A DNA stretch of 64,000 nt. It comes from Nocardia neocaledoniensis (GTDB lineage: Bacteria > Actinomycetota > Actinomycetes > Mycobacteriales > Mycobacteriaceae). The notes beneath the pieces were generated by a model, which was not told the origin of the DNA, did no database searches, and was given only the letters and a program-made list of their open reading frames with translations. The stretch is taken from positions 62,001 to 126,000 of the forward strand of contig NZ_QGTL01000015.1 in assembly GCF_003182135.1 (NCBI RefSeq), read 5' to 3'. Numbering within the stretch: the first letter of the stretch is position 1; each line of letters starts with the position of its first letter. A program made the position numbers and the translations under genes. Shown piece by piece: positions 55,348 through 62,761 of the stretch.

Positions 55348-57498
55348 TCAGGACGCGGGTTCGATCCGCGCCCAGGCGCGATGTTCGCCGAGATGGGTGA
55401 GCAAGCGGTCGGTGGCGATGCCCGCGTCGCCCACCGTCACCCCCGGCGCGTCCGGGTCCACGCCGTTGCGATGCAGCAGCGACGCGGCCGTGCCGATCGC
55501 GGCGATCGCCTTGCCGTGCCGCCACATCTCGGCGATCAGCACGTCGACGCGCGGGTCGACCGGCCCGCCGAGCAGCACCAACCCGTCGAACTCGATCGAG
55601 CGCATGGTGGCGAAGGTGCGGTCCACCGGCACCGCGCCCATCGTCCCGGCCCGTGCGGCCACCAGCAGCGGCCGGACCCGTGCCCCCGTCAAGGCCTCGC
55701 GCACCTCCGCGATCGCCGCCTCGGTGGCGGTGTCGTCCACCAGCACCGCGACCGTACGGCCGTCCACCGGAAAGGCGCCGTGTCGTTGCGACAGTGCGGG
55801 ACTCGGCGCCAGCTCGCGGGTTTCGACGGTGGCCGCCGGAGTGTCGAGGCCGAGCTGCCCGGCGACGTACCCGGCCAGATCCCCGTCGACATTCGCCAGC
55901 ATCTGCACGCCGCGCGCCCGGATCGCCTGCTCCGAACACTTGCCGAGCTCGAACGCGAACGCGTCGGCCAGATGCTGCCGCTCCCCGGCGGTGAGGCTGC
56001 GATAGAACATCCGCGGCTGCGAGAAGTGATCGGCGAAGGAGACCTCGGCCTCGGCGCTGTCGGCCGAGGTGCGCAGCGTGGCGGCGGGCGGCGGGATGGG
56101 CGTCGGTGTTTCCTCATAGGCCTGATCGGCGAAACTCGCCGCGTACGGGCAGCCGCCGCCCAGCGAATTCGGTTTGTACGGCGCGATTCCCGGATGTACC
56201 GCGCTCTGGTGCATGCCGTCGCGGAACATGTCGTTGATCGCGGTGTGCGGGGTGTTGATCGGCAGCTGAGCGAAATTGGGCCCGCCCAGCCTGCTGATCT
56301 GGGTGTCGAGATAGGAGAACAGCCTGCCCTGCAACAGCGGATCATCGGTCACCTCGATGCCCGGCACCAGATGGCTCGGGCAGAACGCCACCTGCTCGGT
56401 CTCGGCGAAGAAGTTCACCGGATTGGCGGTGAGGCGCATGGTTCCGATCACCCGCACCGGCGCGATCTCCTCCGGCACGATCTTCGTGGGATCCAGCAGA
56501 TCGATACCCTCGAAGACGTGCTCCGGCGTATCCGGGAACACCTGGACCCCGAGATCCCATTCCGGGGTGTATCCGGCCTCGATGCTGTCGGCGAGGTCGC
56601 GACGATGGAAATCCGGATCGAATCCGGCGGTCAGCTGCGTTTCCTCCCACAGCATCGAATGCACGCCGAGGCGGGGCTTCCAATGGAATTTCACCAGACT
56701 CGTCGTGCCGTCGGCGGCGACGAGCCGGAAGGTGTGCACCCCGAATCCCTCCATCATCCGCAGCGAGCGCGGCAGCGCCCGGTCGGACATGTTCCAGAAG
56801 GTGTGCGCGGTCGCCTCCGAATGCAGGGTCACGAAATCCCAGAACGTGTCGTGCGCCGACTGCGCCTGCGGAATCTCCCTGTCCGGGTGCGGTTTTCCCG
56901 CGTGGATCACATCCGGGAACTTGATCGCCTCCTGGATGAAGAAGACCGGGATGTTGTTGCCGACCAGATCGTAGACGCCCTCGTCGGTGTAGAACTTCGT
57001 CGCGAAACCACGGGTGTCACGCACCGTATCGGCCGACCCGCGCGAGCCGAGCACCGTCGAGAACCGGACGAACACCGGCGTCCGCACGTCGGCGCCGAGG
57101 AATTTCGCCCTGGTCAGTTCCGCGGCGGCGCCGTTCGCCACGAACACGCCGTGCGCGCCCACTCCGCGCGCGTGCACCACCCGCTCCGGAATCCGTTCGT
57201 GATCGAAGTGGGTGATCTTCTCGCGTAAATGGATGTCCTGCAACAGGACCGGACCGCGGGGGCCCGCCTTGAGCGCGTGATCGGTGTCGGCCACGCCGAG
57301 TCCCTGTGCGGTGGTCAGCGCGGGGCCCTGTTGCGCGCGCACGCTCGCGTCGCCGGGAATCGGGGCGCCGGTCGGACCGCGCAGCTCCGGCCCCTCCTGA
57401 TCCGGGGCTGGACCGGCCTGCTCGCACGGCCGGTCGGGATCCTCGTCGGGCGGAGTCGGCGGACGGGTGTATTCGGGAGGGATGTCGCTGTCGCTCAT
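55348..57498 (-). CDS. katE: Large-subunit catalase, HPII/KatE type with C-terminal GATase-like domain
   Basis: A 716-aa heme catalase that breaks down hydrogen peroxide. The core has RVVHARGVGAHGVF with the distal His, VFVRFSTVLGSRGSADTVRD, DFHRRDLADSIEAG and the heme Tyr segment FSYLDTQISRLGGPNF. The extra C-terminal part (about residues 560-716: VAVLVDDTATEAAIAEV, FDGLVLLGGPVDPRVD, AIGTAASLL) is the flavodoxin/GATase-like domain of HPII-type enzymes. GGGAG lies upstream of the ATG at 57498. It is the second gene of a three-gene operon, 11 bases after the SDR gene. Confidence 0.95.
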   Translation of the reverse strand: MSDSDIPPEYTRPPTPPDEDPDRPCEQAGPAPDQEGPELRGPTGAPIPGDASVRAQQGPALTTAQGLGVADTDHALKAGPRGPVLLQDIHLREKITHFDHERIPERVVHARGVGAHGVFVANGAAAELTRAKFLGADVRTPVFVRFSTVLGSRGSADTVRDTRGFATKFYTDEGVYDLVGNNIPVFFIQEAIKFPDVIHAGKPHPDREIPQAQSAHDTFWDFVTLHSEATAHTFWNMSDRALPRSLRMMEGFGVHTFRLVAADGTTSLVKFHWKPRLGVHSMLWEETQLTAGFDPDFHRRDLADSIEAGYTPEWDLGVQVFPDTPEHVFEGIDLLDPTKIVPEEIAPVRVIGTMRLTANPVNFFAETEQVAFCPSHLVPGIEVTDDPLLQGRLFSYLDTQISRLGGPNFAQLPINTPHTAINDMFRDGMHQSAVHPGIAPYKPNSLGGGCPYAASFADQAYEETPTPIPPPAATLRTSADSAEAEVSFADHFSQPRMFYRSLTAGERQHLADAFAFELGKCSEQAIRARGVQMLANVDGDLAGYVAGQLGLDTPAATVETRELAPSPALSQRHGAFPVDGRTVAVLVDDTATEAAIAEVREALTGARVRPLLVAARAGTMGAVPVDRTFATMRSIEFDGLVLLGGPVDPRVDVLIAEMWRHGKAIAAIGTAASLLHRNGVDPDAPGVTVGDAGIATDRLLTHLGEHRAWARIEPAS

Positions 57499-57509
57499 GT
57501 GTTCTCCCT

Positions 57510-58349
57510 TCAGAGAATGGGCCTGCCGCCGGTGACCGCGAGCCGGGCGCCGGAGATGTAGCTGCCGTCGTCGGCGGCGAGCAGGACGTACGCGGGGGCG
57601 AGCTCGGCGGGCTGACCGGCGCGGCCGAGCGGAGTGTTGTCGCCGAAGGACGCCACCTTCTCCGGCGGCATGGTCGACGGAATCAGCGGTGTCCAGATCG
57701 GGCCCGGCGCGACACTGTTCACCCTGATGCCCTTGTCGCCGAGCATCTGCGCCAGACTCGCCGACAGGTTCGCGATCGCGGCCTTGGTCGCGGCATACGG
57801 CGCCAGCGTCGGGTTGGGCATGTCGGAATTGACCGAAGAACTACCGATGATCGAGGAACCGGGCCGCATGTGCGGCACCGCCGCCTGCACCAGATGGAAA
57901 TAGGCGGCCACGTTCACCTCGAACGTATAGGCGAACTCCGCGTCGCTGATCTCGGCCAGATCCGTGTGGGTCATCTGATAGGCCGCGTTGCTGACCAGGA
58001 CGTCGACGGTGCCGAATTCCGCCACGGCCCGCGCGATGATCGCGCGGCAGTGCTCCGGATCGGACACGTCACCCGGCATCAGCACCGCCCGCTGACCCGC
58101 CTTGGTCACCCAATCGGCCACTTCCTGGGCGTCGCTGTCCTCGTCGAGATAGGAGATCAGCACATCGGCGCCCTCCCTGGCGAACGCGATGGCCACCGCG
58201 CGGCCGATGCCGCTGTCGGCCCCGGTGATCACCGTGGCCTTCCCGGTGAGCTTTCCCGAGCCGCGATAGCTTTCCTCGCCGCAATCCGGCACCGGCGTCA
58301 TCGCCGACTGGATACCTGGCACGTTCTGCTGTTGTTCGGGAAAACCCAT
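57510..58349 (-). CDS. Short-chain dehydrogenase/reductase (general-stress type)
   Basis: A 279-aa SDR. The nucleotide loop is TGADSGIGRAVA, NAAYQ is the central NAG-like motif, and the catalytic residues are SSS (142 region) and YAATK. The N-terminal extension before the Rossmann fold (EQQQNVPGIQSAMTPVPDCGEESYRG in outline) matches the YhdF/YdaD/GSP39 group of SigB-type general-stress SDRs in Bacillus. The substrate is unknown. GGGAGG precedes the ATG at 58349. It heads the SDR-katE-decarboxylase operon behind a SigF-type promoter. Confidence 0.9.
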   Translation of the reverse strand: MGFPEQQQNVPGIQSAMTPVPDCGEESYRGSGKLTGKATVITGADSGIGRAVAIAFAREGADVLISYLDEDSDAQEVADWVTKAGQRAVLMPGDVSDPEHCRAIIARAVAEFGTVDVLVSNAAYQMTHTDLAEISDAEFAYTFEVNVAAYFHLVQAAVPHMRPGSSIIGSSSVNSDMPNPTLAPYAATKAAIANLSASLAQMLGDKGIRVNSVAPGPIWTPLIPSTMPPEKVASFGDNTPLGRAGQPAELAPAYVLLAADDGSYISGARLAVTGGRPIL

Positions 58350-58390
58350 CGGTGGAACCTCCCGTCGAGGAATGGCCGTCCACGGGGGAC

Positions 58391-58414
58391 TACCGCGATT
58401 TCCTGAAGCCAAAC
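58391..58414 (-). promoter_or_regulatory. SigF-type promoter of the SDR-katE-decarboxylase operon
   Basis: On the minus strand GTTT (complement of 58411-58414), 15 bases, CGGTA (complement of 58391-58395): one mismatch to GGGTA. It lies 42 bases before the SDR start, an appropriate leader length. Confidence 0.7.
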
Positions 58415-58417
58415 AAC

Positions 58418-58441
58418 GATTGACCCAGGCTGGTTGGGGTA
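58418..58441 (+). promoter_or_regulatory. SigF-type promoter candidate for the small membrane protein
   Basis: GATT (58418-58421), 15 bases, GGGTA (58437-58441): perfect -10, one mismatch at -35. It faces away from the SDR operon promoter, so the two are divergent and their -35 boxes lie within ten bases. The start codon is only 10 bases downstream, so the transcript would be short-leader or leaderless. Confidence 0.45.
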
Positions 58442-58451
58442 AGCGGCGCAT

Positions 58452-58565
58452 ATGGAAATCCTCGTGCTGATCGCACTCGTCATCGTCGTCGCGGTGGTGG
58501 TGCTGGTCCGGAAATTCCGGGGCACACCGCCGGATGAGCCGGAATCCACCGGCAACCCCCGATGA
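58452..58565 (+). CDS. Tiny single-pass membrane protein (37 aa)
   Basis: ATG at 58452 opens a 37-codon frame: one membrane helix (residues 2-19, mostly V/I/L/A) and a short hydrophilic tail (RKFRGTPPDEPESTGNPR in outline). No ribosome binding site is obvious. The hydrophobic profile and third-position GC support coding; the frame has no overlap with a larger gene. It is divergent from the SigF-type SDR operon and has its own SigF-like promoter, so it could be a small stress membrane peptide. Not recognised as any family. Confidence 0.45.
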   Translation: MEILVLIALVIVVAVVVLVRKFRGTPPDEPESTGNPR

Positions 58566-58640
58566 GTGACCGGAAACGAATGGCGGCCACCGCGCCGGGT
58601 AACCTGCCTGCGATCGGTGGAGGTGAAGCTGGGAGGCGTC

Positions 58641-59078
58641 GTGTGGGCAGATGATCGCGACACCGCACCCAGGACGCGAACCGTCGGGTTCCAGGTGCCC
58701 GCGGAGCTGGACCAGCTCACCATGGCGCACGCGCTGGCCGAGACGATCCTGCTGATCGGCGGCTTCGCCCTCGACGAGGTGACCGACCTGCTGTTGGCCC
58801 TCGACGAGGTGGTGACCGCGCTGGTGCTGGTCGCGGCGCCGGACGCGCTGGTCGACTGCGCCTTCACGGTGGGCGACGGCACGCTGGGTGCCAGGGTCGG
58901 GACGGTGGCCCGCTCGCCGGAGGCCATCGACGAGGACGCGTTCGGCTGGCACGTCGTGGCCACCCTGACCGACGCCTTGCGCACCGAATACGCCGAGTTC
59001 GACCCGGCCCTGGACGGCTTTCCGACCACGGTCGCCTTCGGCTGGATCCGGCGGTTCCAGGGGCCCGCCGCATCCTGA
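58641..59078 (+). CDS. usfX: UsfX/RsbW-like anti-sigma factor
   Basis: A 145-aa protein, the same length as M. tuberculosis UsfX, placed directly before sigF as in that genome. The segment FALDEVTDLLLALDEVVTALVLVA matches the helix in which RsbW kinases carry the N-box (DEVCTN). Here the Asn is replaced by Ala, as UsfX also lacks it. The other half, DGTLGARVGTV and FGWHVVATLTDALRTEY, resembles the rest of the family. It is expected to bind and hold SigF. The GTG at 58641 follows GGGAGG at 4 bases; the frame is open further up but with no support. The promoter may be the GGGTA at 58597-58601. Confidence 0.8.
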   Translation: MWADDRDTAPRTRTVGFQVPAELDQLTMAHALAETILLIGGFALDEVTDLLLALDEVVTALVLVAAPDALVDCAFTVGDGTLGARVGTVARSPEAIDEDAFGWHVVATLTDALRTEYAEFDPALDGFPTTVAFGWIRRFQGPAAS

Positions 59079-59105
59079 CCGCCTGACCTCGCGGGGCAGC
59101 CGGAG

Positions 59106-59130
59106 GTATCGGATCGGTTCCCGTTGGGTA
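59106..59130 (+). promoter_or_regulatory. SigF-type promoter for sigF (autoregulatory)
   Basis: GTAT (59106-59109), 16 bases, GGGTA (59126-59130): perfect -10, one mismatch in -35. It lies in the usfX-sigF gap, 48 bases before the sigF start. Confidence 0.6.
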
Positions 59131-59178
59131 CCCCTTGGTCATCCGACCCTCTCCGCCAGGAAAGCGAGGCACCCGGCG

Positions 59179-60000
59179 ATGACAGAAGCAAGGACAGAAG
59201 CAAGGACACATTCACAGGGCGACAGCTACGACAACATCGAGCCCTGGTTCGAGAAGCTGCGGCTCACCTCACCCGATGACGCGAACTACGACGAACTGCG
59301 CGCACAGGTCATCAGCCTGTGCCTGCCGCTGGCCGATCACATCGCCCGCAAATTCACCGGACGCGGGGAACAATTCGACGACCTGGAGCAGACCGCCCGC
59401 GTAGGGCTGGTGCTCGCCGTGGACCGTTACGACGTGACCCGTGGGTCCTCGTTCCTCTCCTTCGCCATTCCGACGATCATGGGCGAGGTGCGCAGGCATT
59501 TCCGTGACCGCACCTGGGCGGTGCACGTTCCGCGCAGGCTCAAGGAGATCCAGCTGCGGATCGGCCCCGCCACCGAGGAGCTCTCGCAGCGGCTCGGGCG
59601 CATCCCGAACGCGCGCGAACTGGCGGAGGAGCTCGACGTCGACCTCGTGGAAGTCACCAGGACACTCGTCGCGGGCAACGGCTACCAGACCAATTCCATC
59701 GACGGCATCACCGACGACGACCGCGACAACGCGACCCCCGCGCTCACCGAGACCCTCGGTGTCGAGGAACCCTGCTATCAGCTCACCGAGGACGCGATCG
59801 CGGTACGTCCGCTGATCGCCGCGCTGCCCGAGGAGGAGCGCGAGGTCCTGATCATGCGGTTCTACGAGAACATGACCCAGAGCGAGATCGCGGCCAAGCT
59901 CGGCGTCTCGCAGATGCAGGTCTCGCGCATCCTCGCGCGGACGCTGACCTCCCTGCGGGAACAGGCACTCGCCGAACCGGAGCCGGTCACCTCGGCGTGA
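59179..60000 (+). CDS. sigF: SigF/SigB-family RNA polymerase sigma factor
   Basis: A 273-aa alternative sigma factor of the general-stress group. Region 2: ADHIARKFTGRGEQFDDLEQTARVGLVLAVDRYD and SFLSFAIPTIMGEVRRHFRDRTWAVHVPRRL, which are SigB/SigF-typical. Region 3: LSQRLGRIPNARELAEEL. Region 4: ALPEEEREVLIMRFYENMTQSEIAAKLGVSQMQVSRILARTL. The ATG at 59179 starts a duplicated TEAR TEAR segment made by a 12-bp tandem repeat. GAGG is nine bases upstream. It follows usfX across a 100-base gap that has a SigF-like promoter, and is followed by a STAS protein. This is the sigma factor of the whole 53.6-61 kb stress island. Confidence 0.92.
   Translation: MTEARTEARTHSQGDSYDNIEPWFEKLRLTSPDDANYDELRAQVISLCLPLADHIARKFTGRGEQFDDLEQTARVGLVLAVDRYDVTRGSSFLSFAIPTIMGEVRRHFRDRTWAVHVPRRLKEIQLRIGPATEELSQRLGRIPNARELAEELDVDLVEVTRTLVAGNGYQTNSIDGITDDDRDNATPALTETLGVEEPCYQLTEDAIAVRPLIAALPEEEREVLIMRFYENMTQSEIAAKLGVSQMQVSRILARTLTSLREQALAEPEPVTSA
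59181..59204 (+). repeat. 12-bp tandem duplication at the sigF start
   Basis: GACAGAAGCAAG occurs twice in tandem (59181-59192, 59193-59204), directly after the ATG, and encodes TEAR-TEAR. Copy changes would be in frame and only lengthen the N-terminus. Confidence 0.8.
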
Positions 60001-60130
60001 CAGCAGGGGGATCCCGTGCGAGACTTGGGTCAGGTTGAGACTCCAGCCGACCCCGGTTTCGTGTCCGGGCTCGGTTCGACGTAGCCGGGTTCCGGCGAAC
60101 CGGACGTTCCCGGTGCGCACAGGAGACCCG

Positions 60131-60541
60131 ATGACCGCAGCCACCGATCGCCGACACACGAGTCGGCTGCGCTGGTACCGCCGCTCCACCACGCCGAACG
60201 GCGAGCCGGTGCTGGGCATCCACACCAGGACGGGTCCGGGCTGCTGGGTGCTGCTCGGGGGCAGTGAACTCGACGAGGCGCGCCGCGACGAATTCCAGGT
60301 GCTGCTCGACGGCGCGCTCAACTCCGGCGCTCGCGTGGTGATCCTGGATCTGCGGCGGACCGCGTTCCTGAGCATCCGGGTGGCCGCGTCGCTGGCCACC
60401 GCGAAGCGGACCATCGGAATGCGCGGGGTCGACCTGCGGCTCGTCGGCGGCGGGCAGCAGGTCCAGCGGGCGCTCGACCTGGTCGGAGTGCGGCCGCTGT
60501 TCCGGTACTACACCAGCGTCGACGAGGCCTCGACCGAGTGA
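60131..60541 (+). CDS. STAS-domain anti-sigma-factor antagonist-like protein
   Basis: A 136-aa protein. An N-terminal basic region (about 25 residues) precedes a STAS domain: GCWVLLGGSELDEARRDEFQVLL and VVILDLRRTAFLSIRVAASLATA. The canonical STAS phosphosite reads F-x-D-S-S-G; here it reads FLSIRVA, so the phosphorylatable Ser is missing at its usual place. It might act constitutively, be controlled by another mechanism, or no longer act. AGGAG lies upstream of the ATG. It follows sigF by 130 bases and presumably binds one of the two anti-sigma-like proteins. Confidence 0.82.
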   Translation: MTAATDRRHTSRLRWYRRSTTPNGEPVLGIHTRTGPGCWVLLGGSELDEARRDEFQVLLDGALNSGARVVILDLRRTAFLSIRVAASLATAKRTIGMRGVDLRLVGGGQQVQRALDLVGVRPLFRYYTSVDEASTE

Positions 60542-60544
60542 ATT

Positions 60545-60568
60545 GTTTCGGTCGGCCGCCCCCGGGTA
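60545..60568 (+). promoter_or_regulatory. SigF-type promoter for the second anti-sigma-like gene
   Basis: GTTT (60545-60548), 15 bases, GGGTA (60564-60568): exact match to the SigF consensus. It begins only four bases after the STAS stop codon and lies 46 bases before the next start at 60615. Confidence 0.8.
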
Positions 60569-60614
60569 GGCGCAGGGTGCACTCTCCTGACGCCACCAGC
60601 GGGGAGGAGACCTC

Positions 60615-61061
60615 GTGGATTCGATGGACCGGCTCATCGTGGTCTCGGCCGCAGCGCCGGCGATCCACCTCCGAGTCGAGGCAGACCTGAGGCGGCTCGC
60701 GCTCGTGCGCAAGATCGCCGAAACCTTCGCGGAGACCGCGCATTTCACCGCCGGCGAGATCGACGACATCGTGGTCGCCCTCGACGAGGCCGCCACCGGT
60801 CTGTTGCTCGCCGCGACGCCGGACGCGCAGCTGCACGTGCACCTCACCGCCGACGAGTTCCGCCTGCGGATGCGGCTCAGCGCCGTCTGCCTCACCTCGC
60901 GCCCGATCGACGGGGCGAGCCTGGGCTGGCGCGTACTCTCGGCCATCACCGAAAGACCGACGGTGGCGGGTGAGTCCTTCGACCCGGTGCGCGGTGGCTA
61001 TCCGGTGACGATGGGGCTCACCCGCCATCGCCGCGTCCTCGGCCCCGGCTCACCTCACTGA
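60615..61061 (+). CDS. Second UsfX/RsbW-like anti-sigma-type protein
   Basis: A 148-aa paralogue of the usfX-type protein. The helix FTAGEIDDIVVALDEAATGLLLAATPD parallels the RsbW N-box with Gly replacing the Asn. LHVHLTADEFRLRMRLSAVCLTSRPIDGASLGWRVLSAITE follows the fold. A role in binding SigF or another sigma factor is likely; ATP-dependent kinase activity is doubtful without the N-box Asn. The GTG at 60615 has GGGGAGGAG upstream. It has its own SigF-type promoter, which would provide negative feedback. The 3' end overlaps the convergent membrane gene by seven bases. Confidence 0.78.
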   Translation: MDSMDRLIVVSAAAPAIHLRVEADLRRLALVRKIAETFAETAHFTAGEIDDIVVALDEAATGLLLAATPDAQLHVHLTADEFRLRMRLSAVCLTSRPIDGASLGWRVLSAITERPTVAGESFDPVRGGYPVTMGLTRHRRVLGPGSPH

Positions 61062-61339
61062 CGTCGGGGGGACTGCGCGTCGGCGCGGTTCTGCACCCGC
61101 CGATGTTCGGCCACGACCAGCCCGATGCCCGCCAGCAGGCACACCGCACAGGCGATCCCGGCGATGATCGCCCAGCCCTCGAAGCCGTATCCGGCAGCGG
61201 TGAGGGTGAGGGCGAGCAGCACCAGGCCGATGCCGGCGAGGATCAGGCCGGGCCAGTTGCGCACATCCTCGATCGACTCGCCCGCGTGCGGGCGGATGGT
61301 CCTGGCGTGGTCGGGGAACCGTTCCTCGGGGTCGTTCAT
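61055..61339 (-). CDS. Small two-helix membrane protein of unknown function
   Basis: A 94-aa protein. After a charged N-terminus (DPEERFPDHARTIRPHAGESIED in outline) come two membrane helices (LILAGIGLVLLALTLTAAGYG and WAIIAGIACAVCLLAGIGLVV) and a polar tail. This is like DUF2335/UsfY-type stress membrane proteins; UsfY (upstream of sigF in M. tuberculosis) has a comparable shape. The resemblance to UsfY is only inference. AGGAG precedes the ATG. It overlaps the second anti-sigma gene by seven bases. Confidence 0.7.
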   Translation of the reverse strand: MNDPEERFPDHARTIRPHAGESIEDVRNWPGLILAGIGLVLLALTLTAAGYGFEGWAIIAGIACAVCLLAGIGLVVAEHRRVQNRADAQSPRRQ

Positions 61340-61478
61340 CGCGGGCTCCTGTCGTTGCGGGCGAAAAGGGTCCTTCCGACGGCATGCCCCCTGTTCGGAA
61401 AGATAATCACGGCTGCGTGAAGGGCATGCGCCACAGTCGGATCGGTTACCCTGGGGGAGCGATTCAGGAAGGCTCGGT

Positions 61479-61646
61479 ATGCCCATCAGGTTCCGTCAGC
61501 GCAAGTCCTTCGGCCCGCTGACGTTCAATTTCACCCAGTCCGGCCTGTCCTCGTGGGGGATCAAGATCGGGCCGTGGACCTGGAACTCCCGCACCAGGAA
61601 GAACAGCGTCGACCTGCCGGGTCCGCTGAGCTGGCGCCAGCGCTGA
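61479..61646 (+). CDS. DUF4236 family small protein
   Basis: A 55-aa protein with many Trp and aromatic residues: MPIRFRQRKSFGPLTFNFTQ at the start, then SGLSSWGIKIGPWTWNSRTR. This is the signature of the DUF4236 family (small phage- and actinobacteria-associated proteins of unknown function). AGGAAGG is six bases upstream of the ATG. Its stop is followed two bases later by the stop of the convergent gene. Confidence 0.85.
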   Translation: MPIRFRQRKSFGPLTFNFTQSGLSSWGIKIGPWTWNSRTRKNSVDLPGPLSWRQR

Positions 61647-61647
61647 C

Positions 61648-62658
61648 TCAGCCGATCGCGGGAACGCGTTCGGTCACCACCGGGGGCGGCGGGGGAGTGC
61701 CGTCGCCGAAGGGGCGCCCGCCCAGCTCCTCGCGGTGATGCGGGGTCAGCCAGTTCGACAGGTCGGGTCCGGCCGGCACGATGCCGGTGGGATTGATGTC
61801 GCGGTGCACCACGTAGTAGTGCTCCTTGATCTGGCCGAAGTCGATGGTGTCACCGAAGCCGGGCGTCTGGAACAGGTCGCGGGCGTAGGCCCACAGCACC
61901 GGCATCTCGGCGAGTTTGGCGCGGTTGCACTTGAAGTGGCCGTGGTAGACCGGATCGAACCGGACCAGCGTGGTGAACAGCCGCACATCGGCCTCGGTGA
62001 TCGTGTCGCCGACGAGATACCGCTGCGTGGCGAGCCGCTCCGCGACGCGGTCCAGCGCGGCGAACAGCCGGGCGTAGGCGGCGTCGTAGGCATCCTGCGC
62101 CCCGGCGAAACCGCACCGGTAGACGCCGTTGTTGATGTCGCGGAACACCTCTCGATTGATCTCGTCGATCTGTCCGCGCAGGTGCTCCGGATACAGCTGC
62201 GGCGCGCCGGGGCGGTGATAGTCGGTCCACTCGGTCGAGAAGTCCAGGGTGATCTGGGCGTAGTCGTTGGTGACGACCTGCCCGGTCGGGATGTCGACGA
62301 CGGCGGGCACGGTGATTCCGCGCGGATAGTCGGGGTACCTGGCCAGGTAGGCGTCGCGCAAGTGGTGGATGCCGAGAACCGGGTCGACCTCGCCGGGGTC
62401 GAGATCGAAAGTCCAGCTGAGCTTGTCGTGGGTCGGTCCGCACAGGCCCAGCGACAGAACCGGTTCCAAGCCGAGCAACCTGCGCACGATCAGCGTCCGA
62501 TTGGCCCACGGACACGCACGCGCGGCGACGAGCCGGTACCGGTCGGGTTCGACGGGGTACCCGTCGCGACCGTCGGCGGTGATCCGCGTGGTGATGTAGT
62601 TGGTGTCGCGGCGGAACTCCCCGGCCTCGACATAGCTTCCCGCTCCGGCATCGCTCAC
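61648..62658 (-). CDS. Glutathione S-transferase omega-like/glutathionyl-hydroquinone reductase family protein
   Basis: A 336-aa protein with the Xi-class GST fold. The catalytic site is ACPWANR (CPWA, Cys near residue 51), and the conserved HLRDAYLARYPDYPRGITVPAVVD and the C-terminal all-helical domain with FVRFDPVYHGHFKCNR-like sequence (VRFDPVYHGHFKCNRAKLAEMPVLWAYARDLFQTPGF) are family hallmarks. Such enzymes reduce glutathionyl- or, in organisms without glutathione, perhaps mycothiol- or otherwise thiolated hydroquinones. In a mycothiol-using actinomycete the partner thiol is an open question. The start at 62658 is a GTG with weak ribosome site. Confidence 0.85.
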   Translation of the reverse strand: MSDAGAGSYVEAGEFRRDTNYITTRITADGRDGYPVEPDRYRLVAARACPWANRTLIVRRLLGLEPVLSLGLCGPTHDKLSWTFDLDPGEVDPVLGIHHLRDAYLARYPDYPRGITVPAVVDIPTGQVVTNDYAQITLDFSTEWTDYHRPGAPQLYPEHLRGQIDEINREVFRDINNGVYRCGFAGAQDAYDAAYARLFAALDRVAERLATQRYLVGDTITEADVRLFTTLVRFDPVYHGHFKCNRAKLAEMPVLWAYARDLFQTPGFGDTIDFGQIKEHYYVVHRDINPTGIVPAGPDLSNWLTPHHREELGGRPFGDGTPPPPPVVTERVPAIG

Positions 62659-62761
62659 CCCGCCAGTCTCGCAGACGGCGGCGCGCTCCGGAACGACCAC
62701 GCGCGGGAATCGGCACGGCCAAATCCCGCAGGTCGGGGGAGTCGTAGGACAGAATGTCGCC

